Part shown: one piece after another, positions 1 through 8,550 of the stretch | Layout of the letters: each line of letters starts with the position of its first letter | How positions within the stretch are numbered: the first letter of the stretch is position 1 | From: Peronospora farinosa | Lineage: Eukaryota > Oomycota > Peronosporomycetes > Peronosporales > Peronosporaceae | Reading direction: 5' to 3' | Length of the DNA: 64,000 bases | Assembly (NCBI GenBank): GCA_947646735.1 | Contig: CANTFK010000795.1 | Coordinates: forward strand, 1-64,000 | Notes under the pieces: generated by a model | Seen by the model: the letters and a program-made list of their open reading frames with translations, nothing else | What the model was told of the DNA's origin: nothing | The model's database searches: none | Position numbers and translations under genes: made by a program

Positions 1-484
1 GAGTGGGGATTTGATATCTGTGGGGTTTGAACTCACGAAGACTGGAACGTCTAGCGGATCTTACGTCCACCTCCTTCTTCGGGTTTTGAAGCGCCCTCCC
101 GACCTTTTTACAAGAGATGTTAATAATCTCATGGAGTTAATGTACTGACATTTCCTGTTGAAGTAAACAAATCGCGGTTTAACAAAAAATATAGACACGT
201 ATGAACCTTTGGTAGGTCTAGTTACACACGTACAAAGCTGCCTTAAATAAGTTAACGTTGGTACGGTGTACGACAATACCTATAACTTCACAGAGGATAT
301 AACTTATCGAATTATGTGTACTGTACATAAGAACCTTAAATAATGAGAAGCGGACTTGAGCAATCAGACCACCCCCACTTCCCCCTAAACAAAACAGGCT
401 CCATATCCAAGGTTCAGACTGACAAAGCTTGAGTCCTAGGCTCCTTGGTGATTTTGTTCCGTGCCTAAAGGTGGAGACCTGTAG
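1..484. other. Intergenic, no recognisable gene
   Basis: No homology-bearing frame was seen on either strand. One short minus-strand frame (61-276) has no recognisable domain and no ATG context worth calling. Confidence 0.5.
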
Positions 485-1960
485 TTGTCTTGTTTTCTTG
501 TGTCAATAGTGAAAGCTATAAATAATTTACAGTATTTAGCAACGTTTTGCGTGCTGATGTACTTGAAGATGTCGCAAAGCCGGCGTAACAATGTACAGCG
601 TTTTCAAATTTGCACGCACAAGGATGAGAATTTAAACGTATCTCAGACGGCACTGGCTAAAAGGGCAACAAAGGAGTTTGGCCTTGCCAAAACGCTGTCA
701 CAGGTATCCATCAGCAAGATAATCCAAAAGCGGGATAATTTGGAGACCATGAATTCAAGCTGTCTAAATGCGAAGCGCCAGCACATGGTTTAACATCCTA
801 TACTGGAAGTAGCTTTGACTTTTTGTGTCCTGCAGTGTCAACACCGCGGACTGATTATCAGAGGGGCTCTCATTTGAGCGAAGGTCCAGCGACTTGCCCA
901 ATCGCTTGAAATTCTAGACGACGCCATCACATTCTCGCACGAATGGCTTCAAATTTCCAGCAATGTCACAAGCTCCGCGCTATTCGATTTATGATAAAAT
1001 TGGTTTGGTGGAAGTGGACGTTTTTTATATAGCTCTGATTGATGTGAAGAAGTCCATTACCGAGCACTGTAACGGGGTGAGCCCGTTACATAATATTGAC
1101 ACTTATATGAAGTGTCAATAACAATATAATGATAACTAATAATATTTGACAATATTACCTTTTCTTATAATATTGTTCCTAGATCTCCTTGAAGTTGGAG
1201 ATGCCCTCTCATTGGTTGATATGGGCCATCATATCAACCAACGCGCTGACCAATGACCGATGGACGCGCGCAATGAGTGGAGGGCAAGTCGTCAACATAC
1301 ATAGTTGTAGTTTAATATAGTTAACATAGGTTATAACAGATTAGTTTTATTAAGATAGTTAACTATATTAAATACAGTTTTTCTTTTCCTCTACTTCTAA
1401 GCGTTTAGTTTAGAAGTAAAGCTTCCTCTGCCTCTTGTGTAAGAGAGGTAATTGAGGCACCTGCTTTCACTGTAATCAGTGAAAGTAGACTATACTGTAA
1501 TCAGTATAGTCGGAGGGTGCCCCATTACAAGCACGCTCTGTGTAGTTTATACAATATGGATGCAACCGGTAACTTTTTCCTGTCTAAATATTTCTTGGAA
1601 TGGAGTCGAATCAAAATTATTGTATTATTTAGGACTGATCTGAAGCATGAAACCTGACAGGACTGTTGCTCAGCAAGAAATTGAAGGACACAAGAAAAAC
1701 AAAGTAAGTCATGGCTAGTTGTTATTACTACACAGTGTATGCGCTGACATCATTTGCAGACGTTAATCTTATTAGCATTCGCTGCAAATGCCGATGGATC
1801 TGACAAGCTGCAGCCTAAATTTCATCGTAGAAGCCAAGAAGCCCCAATGTTTATAGAAGAAGTCAGGCCAAGCACTTTGGTTACGTACCGAAACTACCCT
1901 CGACATGTGATTTAAGTAGGATTTCTCGCTTAAATTTAAAAAATGCTCATTTTAAAAAGC
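485..1960 (+). pseudogene. Tigger/pogo-like DNA transposase relic, interrupted by a solo LTR
   Basis: Conceptual translation in shifting frames gives the N-terminal CENP-B/pogo helix-turn-helix (around 640-760, SQTALAKRATKEFGL...), then the second CENP-B-type helix region (around 860-990; FSHEWLQ followed by a KLRAIRF-like stretch). Beyond the solo LTR there is a block beginning VYNMDATG (around 1550-1580), which matches the first-aspartate motif of DDE transposases (typically NMDETG), and then an ANADGSDKL block (around 1775-1810). The frame is broken many times and the C-terminal catalytic part is missing, so it is dead. An LTR (1068-1529) sits inside it with a 5-bp duplication. The family call rests on remembered motif patterns, not on a search. 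Confidence 0.7.
1068..1529 (-). repeat. Solo LTR (family A, Gypsy-type), 462 bp
   Basis: The sequence begins TGTAACGGGG and ends CCCCATTACA on the plus strand. It is flanked on both sides by AGCAC (1063-1067 and 1530-1534), the 5-bp target-site duplication expected of an LTR element. No internal region is present, so it is a solo LTR left by LTR-LTR recombination. Its orientation is minus: the related LTR at 62380-62700 starts TGTAATGGGGC, ends CCCGTTACA and is followed by gag. The LTR is packed with perfect hairpins, for example 1068-1076/1082-1090, 1094-1104/1110-1120, 1212-1223/1230-1241, 1311-1325/1358-1372, 1464-1472/1477-1485 and 1489-1497/1502-1510. Confidence 0.9.
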
Positions 1961-2197
1961 TATACAGTATTGTTCTGGATGATTCTAACTTATAGTTCAT
2001 AACTTAACGACCATAGAACGAGCTCAGTGGACAGGAAATATGATAACCTACCAGATGCTATAACTTATCAGAGGATACGTTATTGGAGGGAGGTCTATAC
2101 TTTTGACACTTCCGATTAAGTACCACGTACTTTGGTCTAGAAAGTTCATACGTGTCGTGTGTTGTACATAAATTTAACGGCCCAAAACTTGTCAAAA

Positions 2198-5002
2198 ATG
2201 GCATTGAGTGGTGACTACGAAGATGGCGAGATTTTGGAAGAAGGTGAGGAGACAGTGCAGCCCTCTGCTTCCTTGCAACCAAATGCATCTGGTACATCTC
2301 TTTATTTTGCATCCGTTGATGCCTCCGCCTCTTCCCAACTCTTTGTACAGCCCCCAAACGAGCCTCTACTCCCCACACCAAGTAGCAATTCGCGTAAACG
2401 TCTGCACTCGTCGCTACAAGACGCCAGAGGTGCTGAATTGAACTCAGTATACGACAGACGTATACCTTTGTCTCATCGTCAGCCAGTGCGCTACAGCCAC
2501 AACAATAACAATGGCTACGATGACCGTAGACGTGACATCACGCCCCAAGATGACCGCGTATATGCTGAGGATCTGATAGTACAATACCCGAGTCAGCAGC
2601 CACGTAGTAACGTGCTATTGGACTTTTCCACGTGGATGGCAGCTGCAGGAAGCAGAAAACGCCTGAATGTCGAGGATGTACAGAAGCTGGTGCTTAATGT
2701 GTTGAGAGGAGGCAGCAAAAAGGAGAAGGGTGTCGTGAGCCCCTATTTACTGCCGTCCCTCATGCCCGGAGCCGATTTGCCTACCAAAGTCTGCCTTATA
2801 CTGTTAAAGAAAATGCGTCCGTTGATGCTGCAGAAATGCCGAGCCCAATTGAGCTTTTTGAAAGGATGTTCAAGTGTTCCAGTCGTGTTGATAAAGCAGG
2901 AGCTGAACCAAATTCGAAGGTCGGAAGCACCATTGCCAGAGCTCATGTACAAGTTCCCGAGACCGACAGTAGATACGCACGAACTATCGATCGATGAACT
3001 GTTCTATGCGCATGAACTGACGTTTCTGATGAAACACTCACTTGGGTTTACGGATGAGTTGGTGTTGTCACCGGCGGGTACATTTACACGAAAGTCTCGG
3101 CCTCTTGGAGGAACGTGGGCGCTTGACGGTGACTTGCTGCATCTAAAATGGAGACAGTCTACGAAAAAAGTGGCGCCTGGGGCGGATGAGACGGCGACAG
3201 AACAGGAAGCTGTGGTGGAGGAGGATGCCGTCGCATACACGCTGGACGTGCTGGTTGGCCAAGATGCCAGTATGCACGAGTTTAGAACTGATCCGGTGAC
3301 GGATGAGACCTATGCGCACAAGGTGCCTGAACATTTGGCCAAGAAATGTCGCGGTGATGACAAGCTCCGCTCCATCTGGCTCTCTCTTGCAAAAGCGACC
3401 GCTGTCGATGTGCCTCGCTCGACCGATGGAACGCTGATATTGCGTGATCAAGCACAGGCGAAGGGACTGCCAAAGTGTCAGCATGATCTCTCCTCAGCAG
3501 ATGCGAATAGCCATGATGCAAAGAGAGAGAAGGAGGTGAGACGCGAGGCATTCGAGTATTATGTGCTTTCGCCTGAAGAATTGAAGCAACATGGGTATCC
3601 AATCGACGTAGAAGAAGAACAGCGCCAACTGTTAGCAAGCACGGGCGGGAGCACGCGCGACACATACGTGGCAACGAAGCCTCGACCGACGGTTGCGACT
3701 GACAGTCCTGCGTCAGCCTTGGATGATGATGAAGAAGGAGTGACGATGGAGACGGACGAAACATTGGCAAATGCGTCTTCAGATGACAACTTTGTCTACG
3801 CTCTAGATTGTGAAATGTGCGAGACGGACATCGGCATGGAACTGACGCGCGTAACGGTGGTCAATATCAATGGTGTCGTCGTGTATGATCAGCTGGTGAA
3901 GCCGCAAAGCACCATCATTAACTATCATACGGAATTCAGTGGAATCTCAGAGGAGACCCTGAAGGACACGAAACACATTCTGGCTGACGTACAGCGAGAT
4001 TTGACGACGCAATTTCTCTTCGAGGACACGATCCTCGTGGGGCACTCTTTGACGAGTGATTTGCGTGCTCTGCGTATGGTGCATCCGACCATTGCAGACA
4101 CGGCGATCCTGTTCCCTCATCAACGCGGATTTCCATTTCGCACTTCACTTAAATATCTTACCAAGACATATCTGAAGAAAGATATCCAGATGCAGGTCCA
4201 GGCTGGACACGACTCGGCTGAGGACGCCATTGCATCATTGAACTTGCTGCTACTGAAAGTTCGTGAAGGACCCTGGTTTGGTATTCCTGACGCAATCTCC
4301 TCGGGTGGAGCTTTCGATTCAATCGTAGACAAGGTCTTCGCTTTAGGGAAGACGATGACAATGCTTCGCCTGCAGAGCGAGGCACCTCCTGTAGATAGCT
4401 CTACCGCTGCACCAGCATCGGAGCGAAAACCATGGGATTTATACGCAAGCGGTGATTTAAAGGCTGACTCGCAGAGCCCCTTTCGCCATGCTAGAACAGT
4501 GAAGAGCAAGGCTGAAGCGTGCTCTTCGGCATCGTCAGGTGTGACTTCGGCAAGCGCCGTCGTGAAGGTTGAAGACTGTTTGTCGTGGGAGGCGCTAAAG
4601 ACCAGTCTCCACGATATCTTAAGTGCCAAGATGAGTGAAGCTACCGAGCAGCCAGATCTGTGCTGGGTAGAAATTGAGCCCCCAAGTGCAAGTGCAGTGG
4701 GGTGCAACGACTTTGTAGGCAAGCACGAGCGCTGGATGGCTGAACAACAGGCTTATTGCGAGCAGGTGGATGCGTTCCTGCAGCAAGTTTGTGACGAAGT
4801 GTTGCCTAAGGGCACGCTCCTACTTGTTCTTCCTCAAGGTGATCTGAGTCTGCTGCGATATCTTCAGGGCCTGCGAACGCGCTCCAAGTGGCGCGACGCC
4901 ACTCGTAGCTGTGATGACCTGGCACCTGCACAGCTACACGCCGCAGTGGGAGACGCGTTCCGTGGTGCTATGGACAGCTGCTTGTTGCTGATGCAGAAGT
5001 GA
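2198..5002 (+). CDS. RNA exonuclease of the REX1/REXO1 family (DEDDh)
   Basis: This single-exon gene encodes 934 residues. The ATG at 2198 (context caaaaATGgc) is preferred over the upstream non-ATG extension. The DEDDh exonuclease domain spans about residues 533-700. ExoI is ALDCEMC with Asp537 and Glu539, ExoII is GHSLTSDLR with Asp621, and ExoIII is HDSAED with His671 and Asp676, so all five catalytic residues are present. Family members trim 3' ends of structured RNAs (5S rRNA, tRNA, snRNA) in the nucleus; that role here is inferred. The first ~120 residues are acidic and low-complexity (DYEDGEILEEGEE). The regions on either side of the catalytic domain (about 130-470 and 700-934) have no domain I recognise. 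The length is within the range of long REXO1-like proteins. The next gene downstream is about 1.2 kb away. Confidence 0.9.
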   Translation: MALSGDYEDGEILEEGEETVQPSASLQPNASGTSLYFASVDASASSQLFVQPPNEPLLPTPSSNSRKRLHSSLQDARGAELNSVYDRRIPLSHRQPVRYSHNNNNGYDDRRRDITPQDDRVYAEDLIVQYPSQQPRSNVLLDFSTWMAAAGSRKRLNVEDVQKLVLNVLRGGSKKEKGVVSPYLLPSLMPGADLPTKVCLILLKKMRPLMLQKCRAQLSFLKGCSSVPVVLIKQELNQIRRSEAPLPELMYKFPRPTVDTHELSIDELFYAHELTFLMKHSLGFTDELVLSPAGTFTRKSRPLGGTWALDGDLLHLKWRQSTKKVAPGADETATEQEAVVEEDAVAYTLDVLVGQDASMHEFRTDPVTDETYAHKVPEHLAKKCRGDDKLRSIWLSLAKATAVDVPRSTDGTLILRDQAQAKGLPKCQHDLSSADANSHDAKREKEVRREAFEYYVLSPEELKQHGYPIDVEEEQRQLLASTGGSTRDTYVATKPRPTVATDSPASALDDDEEGVTMETDETLANASSDDNFVYALDCEMCETDIGMELTRVTVVNINGVVVYDQLVKPQSTIINYHTEFSGISEETLKDTKHILADVQRDLTTQFLFEDTILVGHSLTSDLRALRMVHPTIADTAILFPHQRGFPFRTSLKYLTKTYLKKDIQMQVQAGHDSAEDAIASLNLLLLKVREGPWFGIPDAISSGGAFDSIVDKVFALGKTMTMLRLQSEAPPVDSSTAAPASERKPWDLYASGDLKADSQSPFRHARTVKSKAEACSSASSGVTSASAVVKVEDCLSWEALKTSLHDILSAKMSEATEQPDLCWVEIEPPSASAVGCNDFVGKHERWMAEQQAYCEQVDAFLQQVCDEVLPKGTLLLVLPQGDLSLLRYLQGLRTRSKWRDATRSCDDLAPAQLHAAVGDAFRGAMDSCLLLMQK

Positions 5003-5499
5003 TAGTTAAATGTGGGGTGCCCGTCAACGGTAGGCAAGCCTAAAGCAATGCATGACTGTGGCTCTAGCATAACAATGAAAGCAATGGTGCATTTCATGAT
5101 CGAGGCAGTATTGGACATTTCAACGTGGTGGTGAGTCAACTGAACACAATAGTGATGGTGACGCGACGACATTGAAGCAACACCAACGTTCTCCAGCAAA
5201 CGTGCACAGATCGCAACCGTCCCTTTAACGCGCATCATGGTAAAGGTCGACTGGACAACATTATCACGGAAGACTTGCTCTTCAGGCAAAATTTGGTGGT
5301 GAGCCAAGCTGATAGAATGACGTGGACGATGGTGACGAGGAGAAGCAGGCGCCTGCCGAGCCAGAGAGAACTCGCTGGACAAGGAGATAAGCGTTGGCAA
5401 CCAAATACTTGATGACGCCGCATTGGTTAGGATTGAGGCATTAACGGACCTGGGAGTAACCTCTACTAATCGCTGCACAGGAAGGCCTTACTGAAATGA
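5003..5499. other. Intergenic 3' flank, no gene seen
   Basis: This is the downstream flank of the exonuclease gene. A long minus-strand frame (4864-5478) overlaps the 3' end of that gene but shows no domain, repeat or bias of its own, and is treated as a shadow. Confidence 0.5.
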
Positions 5500-6030
5500 A
5501 TCGACGGTTGCGAGAGAGAAACATGGAACTTCGGCTCTTAAGCTCGCGATTCTTCATGGACATTACAGTGTCAGGCTAGCATTGCTAGATGGCGGAGCAG
5601 TACTCAACATCGTCAATGTCTCGGCTTGTGAATGCTATGAATTACCGAAGTTGGGTCGGTGCTACAGCCCTGTGCGTGGCTTGTGAATGTGGCGAGCTGG
5701 CTATTGTGCGATGAGTGATGTATCAACAAATTTTGCCGATGACCAAGGCTGCACACCACAAGGTCCGGCGAAAGACGGTGACATCGCTTTTACTCAGCTA
5801 CTAGCTGGATTTTGATGTTGTATGGAGCATCAGCTCGCCATGCTAACGTCAATGTAACATGCAGTTCTGGGGAAAACAGCTCTGACGTCGGCGTGTGATC
5901 ATAGGCAACTGGACGTAATGCGTGTACTTTTTGACGCTGGAGCTGATGTTAACGAGGCGAATGAAGCTGCTTGGACTTCTCTCATGACAGCAATGCAAAA
6001 TGGTTGCGTCAGGAGTCATCCAGAATGAGC
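5500..6030 (+). pseudogene. Decayed ankyrin-repeat gene fragment
   Basis: Broken plus-strand frames give ankyrin-like blocks: ALHGHYSVRLALLDGGA-type residues near 5535-5600, ATALCVACECGELAIVR near 5665-5710, and LTSACDHRQLDVMRVLFDAG followed by ADVNEA near 5880-5960. Stops and frameshifts separate them, so no protein is expected. It may be a relic of an ankyrin paralogue such as the one at 15353-17317. Confidence 0.6.
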
Positions 6031-6215
6031 TCGTAAACACACAACAACAACAAATATTCTTGACAAATAGACACGACGGTAAACTGGAAGCACATTCGGC
6101 AGCAGCAGCAACGGGGATGTGGACAGTCTCGAGATAATAGCATAGCTACGTGCTCAGTAAAACAAGTGGATAAGCAATATAACCAAGATTGAGGATAGCT
6201 ACCTTGGCTTCTGAC

Positions 6216-7704
6216 TTATTCCGAGTCTTCTTCATCCACCGTGCGTCGCTTCTTATTGCTATGGATGACCATGTCTTCCTCCTCTTCGTCATCCTCGCCC
6301 TCGTCCAAACCAGCATCGTTGTCACTCTCTGACCTATCAGCGTCGCGTACACGCTCAAGCTCACGCTGGCGCTGGCTGCTGCGGTACTCGTCAAAGCCGC
6401 CACCGGGCACTGGTAGGCGAGCTCCATTCTTCCGCTGTGTAGCCGAGCTCTTCCGCTTCCCGAATTGCTCCTTGATAGCACCCACGTGCTCATCATCGTC
6501 ATAGTCCATACCATCAAAGCCTTCTTCAAGAAACTGCGCATCCATGCGTGACGAGCGTTCTCGGTCGTACTCGTAACCTTGACGCGCCTTCTTACGGTTC
6601 TGTAGTCTCAGCTTCTCGTCTGTAATCTTGACGCGCTGCTCCTGCTCGCGCTCGCCATCCAGCTCGGAAATGTATTCCTTCATCTTCTGCATGCTCTTGT
6701 TGTGCTTGGCGCGCATGGACATGGTAAGACTCTTGTGCGACTTGCTGGCCGTAGTCATCGGGCGGATCGTAAACTTCTCCTTAAGACGTGCATGGCACTC
6801 TAGCACACTCTCTTGACCTGTAACTACATCGTCGCTGTCCTGGAAATGCGGACTATCACTCGCCATCTCGTTCACAAACAGGAACGAGTTGGTAAGTTTC
6901 TGACGAGACAATGTCAATGCTTCCTTGCCCACAAACATGGAGAACGTGCCGTCCTCCCACTGTACTAGCTTGGCGTTGGATTCCCGCAGCGGGAGCTTGG
7001 TTGTCTCGTCCAGCAGCACACGACCTGTCGCTGGATCGCGTTTGTAGCGCCAACGCACATAATTGCGGTACAGCGTCTCATCGGACGGATTGGCCATCTC
7101 AGCTCGAATAGCTTCTTTAGTATAAGGCTCCGGCACGAGACGCAAAATGTTGGGCATCTTGCTGATAAAATGCTCGACTGTCTTGGAAGCCTTGGGGGTC
7201 CTGGGCAACCACATATTGTCCAAATACCCATTGTCCCCATCGCCCCCTCCAGAAACACTTCGGTCCCCTGTTTCATCTCCAAAAAGGTCTTCGTTACTAC
7301 GGCTACCGTCTCGAGCAGGAGATTCCTTCACACCTCTAAATAATCATAATTCACAATGGTTATAACAACATAGAGGGAGTTTAAAAGAGGCTGTAGTGCT
7401 TTGACTCCACGTACGAAGCCTTGAATTCCTCCTCTTCAGAATCATAGTCCGAGCCAAAGAGGTCTTCCATCTCTTTGTCCTTTACGCTGCCAGCTTCTTT
7501 CTTAGAAGACGTCACTCTCGTCTTAGCATTTCCCTCTGTGTTGTTATCATCTCCTCTGTCATCACTAAAGAGTTTGTCTGGATCCACTGGCTTGCTAATC
7601 TTTGTAGTATCACCACTAGACTTAAGCGAAGGCCCTCCTAAATCAAACTCATCTTCACTACTGCTATTGCTGCTACCGGATTGAGCCTCTGGCGACGACG
7701 CCAT
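6216..7704 (-). CDS. LEO1: RNA polymerase II-associated factor LEO1 (Paf1 complex)
   Basis: Two exons are inferred: 7704-7415 and 7335-6216, with a 79-nt intron (7414-7336) that starts GTACGT and ends TTTAG on the minus strand. Joining them keeps the frame (FKA-SGVKES) and gives 469 residues. The N-terminus is acidic and Ser-rich (SSNSSSEDEFDLGG, LFGSDYDSEEEEF). The conserved Leo1 core follows, with RWRYKRDPATG, ESNAKLVQWEDGTFSMFVG and LTNSFLFVNE-type blocks (about residues 120-270), then a basic, charged tail (KKARQGYEYDRERSSRMD) and an acidic C-terminus with a KKRR motif. LEO1 is a Paf1 complex subunit acting in transcription elongation and histone modification in the nucleus. Its start lies about 100 bp from the divergent gene at 7807, so they probably share a promoter. 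Confidence 0.9.
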
Positions 7705-7806
7705 ACTAAAAAGGGGGTTTTCGTAGTATTTCAAGACCTCTGTTTGGTGATAATGAGCGACTGATTGGGATTGGTACAATGTACCACCGTCCAAATAGTA
7801 CATTGT

Positions 7807-8444
7807 ATGTCCGAAGCAAAGTGTACCATTACTAAGTTCGCGGCCATGGAGCAGATCATGCAGATGCAGGATGATATCCACAAGCTCAAGAAACTCATGG
7901 ACTCGGTGTTTGAAAAAATGTAAGTGATGTTCATGTCGATCTCGTGTTCTATTAAGGTCACACCTTATTGATGATGTTGGCAATTTGTACAGTGAGAACC
8001 AGTCAGACCAGCGTCCGTACGACACGACGGACGCCTATTGTAAGTGGAGAGATTGATACTATTTTGCATACTACCAGTGTATTAACCGTCCTGTCATGTT
8101 GACACTTTGTAGCGGACAAGGACCGGATTGTCGAGATGCTCAACCGTCTGAGCTCTAGGGTGTGATTAATATTGAAGGACAGAGTGATTTCTGTGGACTG
8201 TACTGACGTGAGTTGATGTTTGTCTTGTAGATGGCAGATGTTGACATGTCGAACCTTACTGCAACACCCACAAAGGACGCCACAGCTGAGGACATAACGG
8301 TAGGAGGACGATCATATGGAAAAAAATACTTGTTGACTGACCAATCAGTTCTTCTAGGAGCTCAAGCAGAAGATCAACCGCATCGAAGCGGAACGCCAGA
8401 ATATCAATCGCCGTGCAGGTGCATCGCTCAAGGGGGTCTTGTAA
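7807..8444 (+). CDS. Small five-exon coiled-coil protein, family not recognised
   Basis: Five exons are inferred: 7807-7919, 7993-8039, 8113-8159, 8231-8299 and 8358-8444. The introns start GTAAGT, GTAAGT, GTGTGA and GTAGGA and end CAG, TAG, TAG and TAG. The total is 363 nt, encoding 120 residues, with all joins in frame. An in-frame ATG at 7846 (gccATGg) is an alternative start. The N-terminal helix (QIMQMQDDIHKLKKLMDSVF) and the C-terminal helix (ELKQKINRIEAERQNINRR) look like coiled-coil segments, joined by a linker rich in Asp and Thr. The size and shape recall small Mediator or kinetochore-type subunits, but I do not recognise the family. It diverges from LEO1 and converges with the 8551-10758 gene. 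Confidence 0.7.
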
Positions 8445-8550
8445 TATATTGACGAATCGTTAGACCCGCCCCGCTAAATGGAATCGAGCAATCTCCATGA
8501 ATTATCTGTATGCATTTACTGTCTACCCAGTGGATTCGATAATCGCGGCT

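Noticed and set aside
61..276. Weak similarity of the frame at 61-276 to the 5' flank of the exonuclease gene (2058-2160)
   Set aside because: Only about 60 percent by eye over some 60 bp, with no repeat edges; not enough to call a duplication.
4864..5478. 204-codon minus-strand ORF at the 3' end of the exonuclease gene
   Set aside because: It overlaps a clearly coding frame on the other strand and shows no domain, repeat or plausible start; treated as a shadow.
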